From Vibrio gigantis (GTDB lineage: Bacteria > Pseudomonadota > Gammaproteobacteria > Enterobacterales > Vibrionaceae): 64,000 nt of DNA. The stretch is taken from positions 620,001 to 684,000 of the forward strand of contig NZ_AP025493.1 of assembly GCF_024347515.1 (NCBI RefSeq), read 5' to 3'. Numbering within the stretch: the stretch's first letter is position 1; every line of letters begins with the position of its first letter. The notes beneath the pieces are model-generated. The model saw nothing but the letters and a program-made list of their open reading frames with translations. It was not told where the DNA came from and did no database searches. Made by a program: the position numbers and the translations under genes. This document shows, piece after piece, positions 1 through 8,500 of the stretch.

Positions 1-92
1 ACAAATCACCATACAACTGTAACTCTATGATATTTAAGGAATGCAAAGTTTGACTACCCCCAAGTTTCTGCAACCTTTCACTATGGATTCGA

Positions 93-120
93 TTGACTAT
101 CCCCTGATTTGATTTAGACT
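93..120 (+). promoter_or_regulatory. candidate promoter of the cold-shock gene
   Basis: TTGACT (93-98), a 16-base spacer and TAGACT (115-120) resemble a sigma-70 promoter. Transcription would start near 127 and leave a leader of roughly 140 bases before the cold-shock gene. A leader of that size is typical of cspA-type mRNAs, whose 5' region folds in a temperature-dependent way. The boxes are seen directly; the use of this promoter and any thermosensor folding are inferred. Confidence 0.45.
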
Positions 121-267
121 TCACTCGGCTAGAAAGAAAGTTCTTTGTATATAAACATTTCGTTGGATTACTAGTAACCCCGTGGTGTTGTACGCAATAG
201 CAATAAACTTTTCCGCGCTATCAGTGCCACATTGGCTCAAAATAAAATTTAATTTTAGGATATCATC

Positions 268-477
268 ATGTCTAACACAGTTACTGGTACAGTAAAATGG
301 TTCAACGAAACTAAAGGCTTCGGCTTCATTCAACAAGAAAACGGCCCAGACGTATTCGCACACTTCTCTGCTATCACAGGCGACGGTTTCAAAACTCTTG
401 CTGAAGGCCAAAAAGTTGAGTTCGTAGTATCTCAAGGTCAAAAAGGCCCACAAGCTGACAGCATCAAAGTACTTTAA
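268..477 (+). CDS. cspA: CspA-type cold-shock protein
   Basis: This 69-residue protein is a complete single cold-shock domain, the usual length for the family. The RNA-binding motifs are visible: RNP1 as KGFGFI (about residues 16-21) and RNP2 as DVFAHFS (about 28-34), with the family start TGTVKWFN. Such proteins bind single-stranded RNA and DNA in the cytoplasm and melt mRNA secondary structure during cold shock or growth transitions. AGGA lies seven bases before the ATG. A long leader upstream and a strong terminator downstream make this a monocistronic gene. The family has several paralogues per Vibrio genome, so the exact paralogue (cspA versus cspV) is not decided. Confidence 0.95.
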   Translation: MSNTVTGTVKWFNETKGFGFIQQENGPDVFAHFSAITGDGFKTLAEGQKVEFVVSQGQKGPQADSIKVL

Positions 478-499
478 TTCAGTATTTTAAAGCTTTCTA

Positions 500-530
500 A
501 AAATAGCCAGCCTCTGCTGGCTATTTTTTT
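500..530 (+). terminator. terminator of the cold-shock gene
   Basis: AAATAGCCAG and CTGGCTATTT pair around a CCTCTG-type loop, followed by a run of T. This is a typical intrinsic terminator 25 bases after the stop codon. Confidence 0.9.
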
Positions 531-594
531 ACCCGCTATTCAGAGATTTAAGGTAATATTCCCCTTCACTATTTCTACCTAAGACACCCTCTCA

Positions 595-1134
595 ATGGCT
601 CTTAAACCGACAATCTATAAGTTTCGTATCTCATTAACCGATATGAATCGCGACTATTACGACTCTTTCAATCTAACAGTTGCACAACACCCTTCTGAAA
701 CAGAACAGCGAATGATGGCTCGAATCATGGCTTTCTGTATCAATGCATCTCCTGAACTTGAGTTCACTAAAGGGTTGTCTAGCATTGAAGAACCCGATTT
801 ATGGCAGAAGTCGTTAGATGACCAAATCCTAGAATGGATTGATGTTGGCGAACCAGACCCAGAGCGCGTTAAGAAAGCAACTCGCTTATCTAAGTCAGTA
901 AGCGTATTCAGCTTCAACACCAAATCGAATGTTTGGTGGGAGCAAAACAAAGGTAAATTCGGTTACCTAAAAGCTCAAATCGTTCGTCTAGACAACGATG
1001 GTATTGAGCAACTAGCTGCGATGACACAACGTACGATGGATCTTTCTGTAATGCTGACAGGCAACTCAGCTTTCGTTAACAGCGACACGCAATCCGCAGA
1101 AGTAACGTGGGAAGAGCTACAGAGTAATGACTGA
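595..1134 (+). CDS. yaeQ: YaeQ family protein
   Basis: The 179-residue product has the length and recognisable sequence of E. coli YaeQ (about 181 residues), including the start ALKPTIYKFRISLTDMNRDYY and the central WIDVGEPDPERVKKA segment. YaeQ adopts a fold related to PD-(D/E)XK nucleases. Its biochemical role is not settled, although it was once proposed to compensate for loss of the RfaH antiterminator. There is no signal peptide or membrane segment, so it should be cytoplasmic. The next gene starts eight bases before this one ends, which suggests translational coupling. The family call is firm; the function is not. Confidence 0.9.
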   Translation: MALKPTIYKFRISLTDMNRDYYDSFNLTVAQHPSETEQRMMARIMAFCINASPELEFTKGLSSIEEPDLWQKSLDDQILEWIDVGEPDPERVKKATRLSKSVSVFSFNTKSNVWWEQNKGKFGYLKAQIVRLDNDGIEQLAAMTQRTMDLSVMLTGNSAFVNSDTQSAEVTWEELQSND

Positions 1135-1708
1135 GATCCAAACTCAGACTGAATCTCAGCGCCAAACTAAGCTCGAAGCTTGTTTGCAGCTCGCTGGTCT
1201 CGATTCACTGAAAGCGCTGACGACTGGCTATGAAAAAGAGTTAAAGTCATTTACTGACGAAAACCACGCCCTTTTTAAACATGCCAGTGAGAATAAGCCT
1301 GACAATTCAGAGCGACAAACCTTACTTGGGCTGTTAACAAAAGTGCATATCGATGTGAGCTATCGCTTTGAGAGTAATAAAGAAGCCAGCGAAGCGATGC
1401 AAAGCGTTTTCGATAGTACAGTAGGCAGTGAACACGGCGACAAATTTCAAAACTCCAATGCTCAGCAATTGAAGTTAGTAACGCACTTATGGTTGTTCAT
1501 TCAAGGTCGACTTGGGATGGATTATAGCCTAGCCAACGATCACGCGGCAGCGACCGCCAAACTGCTGTCTCGCTTATCAAGAAGCACAGACGACGAAATC
1601 CGTGTTGAGTTCATGGCGAGTTTTTATGATGGCTTGAACATCTATCAAGCAGAGAACAAGCCATCTGGTATTGTTCACCAGTTAAAGCGTTTGTTTAACC
1701 TGTCGTAA
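1127..1708 (+). CDS. conserved hypothetical protein downstream of yaeQ
   Basis: This 193-residue protein is one I do not recognise. It is predicted soluble, rich in Glu, Lys and Gln, and mostly helical, with no signal peptide, cysteine cluster or nucleotide-binding motif. Its ATG lies inside the last codons of yaeQ (ATGACTGAG overlaps the yaeQ stop), so the two are very probably cotranscribed and translationally coupled. The best functional clue is therefore the YaeQ link. No clear terminator follows on the plus strand. Confidence 0.8.
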   Translation: MTEIQTQTESQRQTKLEACLQLAGLDSLKALTTGYEKELKSFTDENHALFKHASENKPDNSERQTLLGLLTKVHIDVSYRFESNKEASEAMQSVFDSTVGSEHGDKFQNSNAQQLKLVTHLWLFIQGRLGMDYSLANDHAAATAKLLSRLSRSTDDEIRVEFMASFYDGLNIYQAENKPSGIVHQLKRLFNLS

Positions 1709-2035
1709 GCATTCCACCAGCTGCTGTATCCAAGTTGCGCTTTATAGATTCTGTAGAGCGCATCTACTTCCAACCACCGTTTCCACAATCAATTCAGGCA
1801 TAAAAGCAGATTCCCTATTACGCTCGTTCCTCGCTTTAGGGAATGACGAATGTATGTGCTCCAAATTTATTGATTGCGTTCCACCTAAACACTTACACAG
1901 ATAAACCAATGATCACCAGTATTCTTAAGATGTTCCGAGGTAAGCTCGCCGAAATTCTCCGTCATCCCTGAGAAGGAGGAACAACTGAGTTGGGGCTCTC
2001 CTATCCACGCTCCTGAAAACTCATATTACAGATAC
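1709..2035. other. non-coding region with repeat-like segments
   Basis: No convincing gene is seen between the convergent ends of the yaeQ operon and folE. TTCCCTA (1811-1817) and TAGGGAA (1837-1843) flank a CGCTCGTTCCTCGC core. The left segment ends in GGGAATGACG, and a second segment at about 1960 begins with its near inverse, CGTCATCCC. This arrangement resembles dispersed intergenic repeats of Vibrio genomes. That is from memory of such elements and could be tested by counting copies in the genome. Confidence 0.4.
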
Positions 2036-2062
2036 AAAAAAGCCCCGCAGAGTGCGAGGCTT
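2036..2062 (-). terminator. terminator of folE
   Basis: On the minus strand GCCTCGCA pairs with TGCGGGGC (one G-T wobble) and is followed by six T residues. It lies 59 bases after the folE stop codon. Confidence 0.85.
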
Positions 2063-2120
2063 AAAATCTTGGTTGTCGATTTTCTGAGGCTAAATCGAGC
2101 TTATCAAATAACGAAACGTA

Positions 2121-2774
2121 TTAACGCAGGCCGTGCAAGAATTCGTGGCGCGTAGCTGGGTTTGATCTGAAGATACCGCCCAGTGCTGTCGTTGTTGTTT
2201 CGCTGGTTGCGTCCATTACACCACGTGATTTCACGCAGTAGTGAACCGCATCCATGGTTACAGCAACGTCATCAGTTTCGAGTAGTGTTTGCAATGCAAC
2301 AAGGATCTGCTGTGTCATACGCTCTTGAACTTGCGGACGCTGAGCAAAGAATCGAACAATACGGTTAATCTTTGAAAGGCCGATGATTTTTCCACGCGGG
2401 ATATAGGCTACCGCTGTCTTACCATCGATCGTCACTAAGTGGTGTTCACAAGTACTGGTCACGGTAATGTCTTTTACACGTACCATCTCACGAACACCCA
2501 TTTTGTTTTCGATTACGGTAATTTTAGGGAAATTGGCGTAATCCAAACCAGAGAAAATTTCATCCACGTACATTTTAGCAATACGTTGCGGTGTTTCTTC
2601 CAAACTGTCGTCCGTAAGATCAAGTTCAAGGAGAGTTAGAATCTCACGCATATGGTGTTCGATTCGTTCCTTTTTCTCTTCTCGGCTAACCTGGTTAGGA
2701 CTCATTGGTGTCTCTAATCCGCGGCTTGCTAGCGCATCTTTAACCAACTTCGCTGATTCGCTAAGACCTGACAT
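2121..2774 (-). CDS. folE: GTP cyclohydrolase I
   Basis: The 217-residue product converts GTP to 7,8-dihydroneopterin triphosphate, the first step of tetrahydrofolate synthesis, as a cytoplasmic decamer. The zinc and active-site motif CEHH is visible in TSTCEHHLVTIDGKTAVAYI, followed by the family signature GLSKINRIVRFFAQRPQVQE. A longer reading frame exists upstream, but the start at MSGLSESAK gives the normal family length, and AGAGGAAG lies just ahead of that ATG. The gene is divergent from moeA-moeB, so pterin and molybdopterin genes share an intergenic region. This is ordinary chromosomal content. Confidence 0.96.
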   Translation of the reverse strand: MSGLSESAKLVKDALASRGLETPMSPNQVSREEKKERIEHHMREILTLLELDLTDDSLEETPQRIAKMYVDEIFSGLDYANFPKITVIENKMGVREMVRVKDITVTSTCEHHLVTIDGKTAVAYIPRGKIIGLSKINRIVRFFAQRPQVQERMTQQILVALQTLLETDDVAVTMDAVHYCVKSRGVMDATSETTTTALGGIFRSNPATRHEFLHGLR

Positions 2775-2990
2775 TGAACTTCCTCTTTTATTACCCCTTC
2801 TGGATGGCAAACAAGGATACTCGTAATTTTGAATAAATACACCCATATTTTAAGGGAGGTCATTATTTACGGGGCTTAAACTATGCTAAAGTGGCTGCAA
2901 TTTCGTTGGCGAGCCATCATGATTTGATAATTATTGAATCCTTATTGCCAACCACCAAATCAAAATAATAACGACCAAAGGATTTCAATT

Positions 2991-4226
2991 ATGGGCTGTT
3001 GCGACGCTCCGGGCTTGATGCCAATTGAAGAAGCACTAGATAAGCTGCTATCACCAATTAAACCTATTCAAACGACCTTATCACTGCCATTGGCTGAAGC
3101 ATTGGGTTACGTACTTGCTGAAGACATACTATCCCCTATTTTTGTTCCTCCTTTTGATAACTCAGCAATGGACGGCTACGCACTACGCTTAGCAGACCTA
3201 GAGAACGGTAAAGTGCTGCCTTTAGCGGGTAAGTCCTTTGCAGGTCAACCTTTTGAAGGTGAATGGCCAGAAAACACATGTATTCGCATTATGACTGGCG
3301 CGAAGATCCCGGAAGGGTGCGATGCGGTCATCATGCAAGAAAATACGGCTGAAACTAACGCTGGTATCGAGATTCAACAAGACGGTATCAAACTGAACAA
3401 TAACATTCGCCCTACCGGTGATGACATCAAGCAAGGTGACATCGTTCTTAGCCGCGGTGAACGTTTAACGCCTCGTGATATTCCAATGATCGCTTCACTA
3501 GGCGTGAGCCATGTGACTGTTGCACACAAACCGAAGGTCGCTTTCTTCTCTACCGGTGACGAACTAAAACCATTAGGTCAGCCTCTTGAAGATGGGCAGA
3601 TCTACGACAGCAACCGCTATGGTATTAAACCGCTGATTGAAGCGTTTGGTTGCGAAGCGATTGATCTAGGCATTATTCCTGATTGCCCTGCAACGCTTAA
3701 AGAAACCTTTGTGAAAGCACAAGAATTGGCAGACGTAGTGGTCACTTCTGGCGGCGTAAGTGTCGGCGAAGCGGATTACACCAAAGATATTCTTGAAGAG
3801 CTTGGAGAGATCGGTTTTTGGAAACTAGCAATCAAACCAGGCAAACCATTCGCGTTTGGTGAATTAGACAACGCTTGGTTCTGTGGCCTTCCGGGTAACC
3901 CAGTGTCTGCAATGATGACCATGTACGTGTTAGTTCAACCTATGCTGGCTAAACTTGCCGGTCACACTGCGTGGACAGCGCCAGAATCTATTCCAGCGAC
4001 AACTAAGTCGGCATTTAAAAAAGGCCCTGGTCGTACTGATTATCAACGCGGCATCTACTCGATTGAAAATGGTCAGTTTGTTGTTGAAACAACAGGTAAT
4101 CAAAGTTCAGGTGCTTTCCGCTCAATGAGCTTAGCGAACTGCTTTGTGGTACTAGAGCGTGAACGTGGCCGTGTAGAAGTCGGCGAAACAGTTCAAATTC
4201 AACTGTTTAACTCTACGCTTTACTAA
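2991..4226 (+). CDS. moeA: molybdopterin molybdenumtransferase MoeA
   Basis: The 411-residue length equals that of E. coli MoeA. MoeA inserts molybdate into adenylylated molybdopterin to complete the molybdenum cofactor. Family sequence is clear: the N-terminal DNSAMDGYA segment, the central SGGVSVGEADYTK motif of the MoaB/Mog fold, and KPGKPFAFG...GLPGNPVSA. The start at ATGGGCTGTTGC is chosen over an in-frame upstream codon because AAAGGA sits eight bases before it and the length fits. moeB follows after 12 bases, so the two form an operon. A weak FNR-like sequence lies at 2924-2937, but it is too degenerate to call. Confidence 0.95.
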   Translation: MGCCDAPGLMPIEEALDKLLSPIKPIQTTLSLPLAEALGYVLAEDILSPIFVPPFDNSAMDGYALRLADLENGKVLPLAGKSFAGQPFEGEWPENTCIRIMTGAKIPEGCDAVIMQENTAETNAGIEIQQDGIKLNNNIRPTGDDIKQGDIVLSRGERLTPRDIPMIASLGVSHVTVAHKPKVAFFSTGDELKPLGQPLEDGQIYDSNRYGIKPLIEAFGCEAIDLGIIPDCPATLKETFVKAQELADVVVTSGGVSVGEADYTKDILEELGEIGFWKLAIKPGKPFAFGELDNAWFCGLPGNPVSAMMTMYVLVQPMLAKLAGHTAWTAPESIPATTKSAFKKGPGRTDYQRGIYSIENGQFVVETTGNQSSGAFRSMSLANCFVVLERERGRVEVGETVQIQLFNSTLY

Positions 4227-4238
4227 CGAGGCTTGCTG

Positions 4239-4988
4239 ATGGAAATACTTTCTGACGCAGAGATGCTTCGCTATAACCGCCAAATCATCCTTAAACAGTT
4301 TGATTTTGAAGGCCAAGAATCATTGAAACAGAGCTCGATATTGGTCTTAGGCGCCGGAGGCCTGGGTTGTGCCTCTGCTCAATACCTTGCCACCGCTGGT
4401 GTTGGTAAGCTGACTCTTATCGATGACGATATTGTTGAGCTTTCAAACTTACAGCGCCAAGTACTTCACACCGATGCCGACATTGGTAAGAAGAAGGTCG
4501 ATTCGGCAGCAGAATCACTGCAGGTATTAAACCCTCATCTGATAATTGAAACCGTCGATAACAGGCTTGATGACGAAGCGCTTGCTAAGTTAATCGAAGC
4601 ACACTCGTTAGTGCTTGACGCCAGCGACAATGTGGAAACGCGCAATCAACTTAACCGCTTATGTTACTCATCAAAAACGCCTCTGGTTTCTGGTGCTGCG
4701 ATTCGTATGGAAGGCCAGATTAGCGTGTTCACTTATCAAGATGAAAATGCTCCTTGCTACCAATGTTTGAGCGCTCTATTCGGCAACGCTGCACTTAGCT
4801 GTGTCGAAGCTGGTGTGATGGCTCCCGTTGTTGGCATGGTGGGCGCAGCTCAAGCTTTGGAAGCGATCAAGGTTATTGCTAAGTTTGGACAACCAAAGCA
4901 AGGTAAGCTTCTGATTCTCGACGCTATGTCACACAGCTGGCGTGAGATGAACTTAATGAAGATGCCTAATTGTTCGGTGTGTGGCTAA
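4239..4988 (+). CDS. moeB: molybdopterin-synthase adenylyltransferase MoeB
   Basis: The 249-residue length equals that of E. coli MoeB. The enzyme adenylylates the C-terminal glycine of MoaD so that it can be thiocarboxylated for molybdopterin synthesis. The E1-like Rossmann motif GAGGLG occurs near residue 39, followed by LIDDDIVELSNLQRQ with the conserved Asp and Arg. Two cysteine pairs typical of the zinc site are present: CYQC near residue 170 and CSVC at the very end. The ATG at 4239 follows GAGG by eight bases; earlier in-frame TTG and CTG codons are rejected. It is the last gene of the moeAB operon. Confidence 0.96.
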   Translation: MEILSDAEMLRYNRQIILKQFDFEGQESLKQSSILVLGAGGLGCASAQYLATAGVGKLTLIDDDIVELSNLQRQVLHTDADIGKKKVDSAAESLQVLNPHLIIETVDNRLDDEALAKLIEAHSLVLDASDNVETRNQLNRLCYSSKTPLVSGAAIRMEGQISVFTYQDENAPCYQCLSALFGNAALSCVEAGVMAPVVGMVGAAQALEAIKVIAKFGQPKQGKLLILDAMSHSWREMNLMKMPNCSVCG

Positions 4989-5025
4989 GTAAATCACAAG
5001 TTACATAGCTGCTTTCTAACTCTTC

Positions 5026-5052
5026 AAGCCCTGACTGATGTCGGGGTTTTTT
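5026..5052 (+). terminator. terminator of moeAB
   Basis: GCCCTGAC and GTCGGGGT form a stem around TGAT, followed by a T run, 38 bases after the moeB stop. Confidence 0.85.
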
Positions 5053-5123
5053 ATGTTCGGAATTGAGTTTATACAATCTTGATTTCAAATTGACACACTT
5101 CATGAGTAATCAGTTTCATTTGA

Positions 5124-5140
5124 ATTCTCATTTTGAGAAT
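5124..5140. promoter_or_regulatory. inverted repeat upstream of the LruC-protein gene
   Basis: ATTCTCA and TGAGAAT are perfect inverted arms around TTT, about 108 bases before the ATG at 5248. A TTGACA hexamer (5090-5095) lies upstream. A repressor or activator site is a reasonable reading, but the cognate regulator is unknown. Confidence 0.4.
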
Positions 5141-5247
5141 ATTCAGAACATAGAGCCACCAGTAAAATAAAATAAATAAAATCAACAAGTTAAAAATGGC
5201 ATATAACTTGATTAAGTATCTATACCTTCCACGACAAGGATGTAGAT

Positions 5248-7383
5248 ATGAGAATTACAACGTTAAGTTTGCTATTGAGTGCGCCCCTAGTCGCCAACGC
5301 AACCCCATTTGATACCTGCCCGAGTAAGGCTTACTTGTTTCAGTCAAAACCCGTCGAAGTTTGGGGAGTCAATCTAGTTACAGGTTCAACTACCCTATTA
5401 GAAGATGACACGGGAATGAACGCTAACATTAACGGTGTCGGTTTTGATTTCCAAGATCGTTATATTTATGGCTATGACACAACTAACAAACGCTTAGTTC
5501 GATTAGGTCAAGATTTCCAAGCGGAAGTCGTCAACACAAGCGGATTGCCAACTGACCACACTTTCTATGTCGGCGATGTCTACGACCATGTTTACTACCT
5601 TTATCGCACAGGAAAAGGGTTATTCACTGTTGACCTTTCTCCTTTAGATTCAGATCCAAATGCAACCGTGACAGTTAACAAAATTGCAGGTAGCCCAGCA
5701 ACTGTAAAATTAACTGATTTTGCCTTCCATCCAAGTGATGGCTCTCTATATGGTATTGATAATAACTCGGGCGGATTGTACCAATTCAACCCAACCACAG
5801 GAGCCGAAACCTACATCGGCGATACCGGTGAGTTAGGTACGTTCGGTGCCGGCTATTTTGATGTAAACGGCTACTACTACGTGTCTCGAAATCAAGACGG
5901 TAAAATTTACCGAATCAACCTATCTCCCGACAACGCTGCCAATATCGCAGCAGGTATAGTTCCAGCCGTCGAATTTGTATCGAATGGACCTTCCTCTAAT
6001 CAAAATGATGGGGCACGTTGTGCCAACGCACCGGTTGTTGATGAGGACTCAAATATCGACTTCGGTGACGCGCCAGACAGTTACCTCACTCTACTAGCAA
6101 GTAACGGCCCTCGACATGAAATCGATGGCATCACATGGTTAGGTACCGACGCACCAGATGCTGACCTAGATGGTTATGTTACTCCACAATCTGATGAGAG
6201 CGTGGGCATTGATGACGAATGGGTAAACGGTGGTATCGGCTTTGTTACAGGACTTGAAGCCGGGTTGGATTCAAAAGTCGTCATTGACGCTTCAACAACT
6301 GGTTACCTTTCAGCATGGATAGACTGGAACCAAGACGGCAGTTTCGATGGTGCAAATGAACAAGTATTTACCGATTACCTACTAGATGCGGGGGAAAATG
6401 AGTTGTTCCTAAACGTGGATATTAACGCATTATCTGGCACAACATGGGCACGCTTTAGATTCAGTCAACAGACCAATTTGAGTTACTTTGGTGGTTCTAC
6501 ATCTGGTGAGGTAGTCGATATTCAAGTTGACGTACTAAATGATGGCGCAACAGCTCGCTACTTCCCTAGTGCTTCTGGATACGCAACGCTCGCTTATGAG
6601 GATAACTGGCCGTACAAAGCCGATTACGATATGAATGATGCTGTCCTGTTCTATCGCATAACGGAAATCCTAAAAGACGGAAAAGTGGTGAAATCAACCA
6701 TTGATGGACGCCTAGCCGCAGTTGGCGCTAGCTATCTAAACGGGTTCGCTGTCCGCTTACCAGATCTTGCTCCATCATCAGTCAATACTGGCAACTCCTA
6801 TATGAAACACAATGGGGTATACACCGATTTAGGCTTAGAAGATGGGCGCAGTGAAGCTATCTTTATTGTCGCTGAGAATCTAACAGATAAAATTGACTCT
6901 TCATGTAATTTCTATCGAACCGTTAGTTCATGTAAAGAAGATGAACAATTCTCTTTCCAAATTGGTATCACCCTTGCTGATAATGGAATTGACACGAGCA
7001 GTTGGACCGACATGCCTTATGACCCATTTATCTTCGCTACACCAGGCCACTATCATGGCGATAACCTACCTCTACATCCAGGACGTAGCTGGGAGGTACA
7101 CTTACCAGACCAAGCACCTACCGAAGCCTTCGACACGGTAAACCTATTTGACTCTGGAATCGGTGTTGACGATAGCGACCCCGCAACAGGTAAATATTTC
7201 AAAACAGCAGAAAACCACCCTTGGGCTCTAATTATCACCTCAACAGAAGAATGGGAATGGCCGCTAGAGTACGTGGATATTGTAACTGCTTACCCAGAGT
7301 TTAAGCAGTATGCAGAGTCAGGCGGTGAAAATAACCAGACTTGGTATACATCACCAGCAGACAACCAATGCTACGAGCCATAA
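5248..7383 (+). CDS. secreted LruC-domain protein with GEVED-like module
   Basis: The 711-residue protein begins with a signal peptide (MRITTLSLLLSAPLVANA) and is exported. Residues about 20-260 are beta-rich, with repeated GxxYGxD-like segments reminiscent of a propeller. A middle module (about 265-430) starts FGDAPDSY and ends near SGEVVDIQVDV, matching the GEVED type. From about 430 onward an LruC domain is recognised by YFPSASGYATLAYEDNWP and DYDMNDAVLFYRI. Asp and Asn are abundant, as in calcium-stabilised extracellular proteins. The biological role is unknown. The lipoprotein gene that follows closely is probably cotranscribed. Confidence 0.8.
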   Translation: MRITTLSLLLSAPLVANATPFDTCPSKAYLFQSKPVEVWGVNLVTGSTTLLEDDTGMNANINGVGFDFQDRYIYGYDTTNKRLVRLGQDFQAEVVNTSGLPTDHTFYVGDVYDHVYYLYRTGKGLFTVDLSPLDSDPNATVTVNKIAGSPATVKLTDFAFHPSDGSLYGIDNNSGGLYQFNPTTGAETYIGDTGELGTFGAGYFDVNGYYYVSRNQDGKIYRINLSPDNAANIAAGIVPAVEFVSNGPSSNQNDGARCANAPVVDEDSNIDFGDAPDSYLTLLASNGPRHEIDGITWLGTDAPDADLDGYVTPQSDESVGIDDEWVNGGIGFVTGLEAGLDSKVVIDASTTGYLSAWIDWNQDGSFDGANEQVFTDYLLDAGENELFLNVDINALSGTTWARFRFSQQTNLSYFGGSTSGEVVDIQVDVLNDGATARYFPSASGYATLAYEDNWPYKADYDMNDAVLFYRITEILKDGKVVKSTIDGRLAAVGASYLNGFAVRLPDLAPSSVNTGNSYMKHNGVYTDLGLEDGRSEAIFIVAENLTDKIDSSCNFYRTVSSCKEDEQFSFQIGITLADNGIDTSSWTDMPYDPFIFATPGHYHGDNLPLHPGRSWEVHLPDQAPTEAFDTVNLFDSGIGVDDSDPATGKYFKTAENHPWALIITSTEEWEWPLEYVDIVTAYPEFKQYAESGGENNQTWYTSPADNQCYEP

Positions 7384-7469
7384 GGAGAGACGTCATGACT
7401 ATCAAAGATAAACAAAATCGAGAACATCATAGCGTTGAGTTGAGAACCAACTTCTCTAAGGAAAATAAT

Positions 7470-7949
7470 ATGTCTGCACAAAGCTCTTGGAATATGAAGA
7501 AGTCACTAGCCGTTATTTTGGCTGCAGCTCCTTTGATACTAGCCGGTTGTGGGGGCGGTGGAGGTGGTGGCGGTAGTTCTTCGACACCAGCCACAACTCC
7601 GGCCAGCCCAGTGACGGCACAGGCTTTTACAATGGAGGACTTAGTTGTACCTGACGGATTCAATTATGACTCTGTTGAACAGTTTGATCTCGACATCGAC
7701 ATCAGCAGCATTTCGACAGACCGTTCTTTTGTGACCGTTTACAGCCGTTTTAGTACAAGAGATGACTCAACTTTGAAGCCCGATTACTCCAGTAAAGTAA
7801 TTGCAGGTCCATTAGACAATGGTGTGTTCGCCTCAAACTTTGCAGCACCAGTAAACCATGAAGCACTCTTGATAGAGATTTGGTTTTACGATGGTCAACC
7901 TCCATTGCAACAAGTGGTTTCCAGCGGTGATTCTCAGATAGTTTGGTAG
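7470..7949 (+). CDS. small lipoprotein with polyglycine linker
   Basis: The 159-residue product has a lipoprotein signal peptide ending in the lipobox LAGC near residue 26, so it should be anchored by a lipidated cysteine. Eight glycines follow the cysteine, then a Ser/Thr/Pro-rich stretch, which together look like a flexible tether. The remaining 110 or so residues are beta-rich and unrecognised. AAGGA precedes the chosen ATG by seven bases. An in-frame ATG at 7395 with a strong AAGGAG would add 25 residues and cannot be excluded; one at 7494 would start right at MKKSLAV. The gene follows the LruC-protein gene closely and likely works with it at the cell surface. Confidence 0.8.
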   Translation: MSAQSSWNMKKSLAVILAAAPLILAGCGGGGGGGGSSSTPATTPASPVTAQAFTMEDLVVPDGFNYDSVEQFDLDIDISSISTDRSFVTVYSRFSTRDDSTLKPDYSSKVIAGPLDNGVFASNFAAPVNHEALLIEIWFYDGQPPLQQVVSSGDSQIVW

Positions 7950-7978
7950 TCAGAGGCAACACGACAACCTATAGAACT

Positions 7979-8006
7979 AAAAGTGAGCACTATTGCTCAC
8001 TTTTTT
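7979..8006 (+). terminator. terminator after the LruC-protein/lipoprotein genes
   Basis: AAGTGAGCA and TGCTCACTT form a perfect nine-pair stem around CTAT with a following T run. Confidence 0.9.
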
Positions 8007-8105
8007 ATTGTTCAACTAACCGAAGCCTCGGTTTCTTTTTAATTACATTCACTTTCTAAACTACCTAACTTATATTTTAAGTACTGACTTTTAAGGCGTA
8101 TGCGA

Positions 8106-8420
8106 ATGAAATCGTTGAAATTTGGTTTGCTAATCTTAGGTTGTGGGGCCGTCTTGATCTGGCTCCTCACTTCCTTTCCTATAACGTCAAGCTCCGGAGA
8201 GCAGTTAAAGGCTAAGGTTATAGCTAACACTCTCACCCAATCGCTTGACGGGCATAGACGTTATCTAACGTTACAAGCGAGTGACCAGGAAATATTTCGT
8301 GTATCTGTCGCTCCTGCCACAGACTGTCCTATTGATTCTATGGTGACGCTTGATACATTAACTAATCAAATAACCGGACAAAGCAGCTATCAGTTCATTG
8401 ACTGTCGAGCTGAGCAGTAG
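8106..8420 (+). CDS. small membrane-anchored hypothetical protein
   Basis: The product is about 104 residues. A single hydrophobic segment (FGLLILGCGAVLIWLLTSF) near the N-terminus should be a membrane anchor with the rest outside the cytoplasm. Three cysteines (one in the anchor, then near residues 77 and 101) would allow one disulfide in the exported part. The start at 8106 is preferred over 8100 because AAGG then lies nine bases upstream rather than three. I recognise no family. A tandem array of 18-bp units starts right after the stop codon. Confidence 0.65.
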   Translation: MKSLKFGLLILGCGAVLIWLLTSFPITSSSGEQLKAKVIANTLTQSLDGHRRYLTLQASDQEIFRVSVAPATDCPIDSMVTLDTLTNQITGQSSYQFIDCRAEQ

Positions 8421-8428
8421 CCATCGAT

Positions 8429-8500
8429 ATAACAACAGTATTCGAAATAACAATAGTATTCGAAGTAACAACAAGAATGGATATAACAAGAATGAATCAG
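8429..8500. repeat. 18-bp tandem array between two genes
   Basis: Units ATAACAACAGTATTCGAA (8429-8446) and ATAACAATAGTATTCGAA (8447-8464) differ at one base. Two decayed units follow (8465-8482 and 8483-8500), sharing the ATAACAA start. The last two units contain the candidate start codons of sseA. Confidence 0.75.

Noticed and set aside
121..453. Long minus-strand frame opposite the cold-shock gene
   Set aside because: It is a shadow of the well-supported cspA-type gene and its leader, with no family resemblance of its own.
2924..2937. FNR-like TTGAT-AATT-ATTGA before moeA
   Set aside because: The right half-site deviates from the consensus and no anaerobic control is otherwise indicated; too weak to annotate.
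8429..8500. Tandem repeats as a CRISPR array
   Set aside because: The units abut each other with no spacers, and no cas genes occur in the window.
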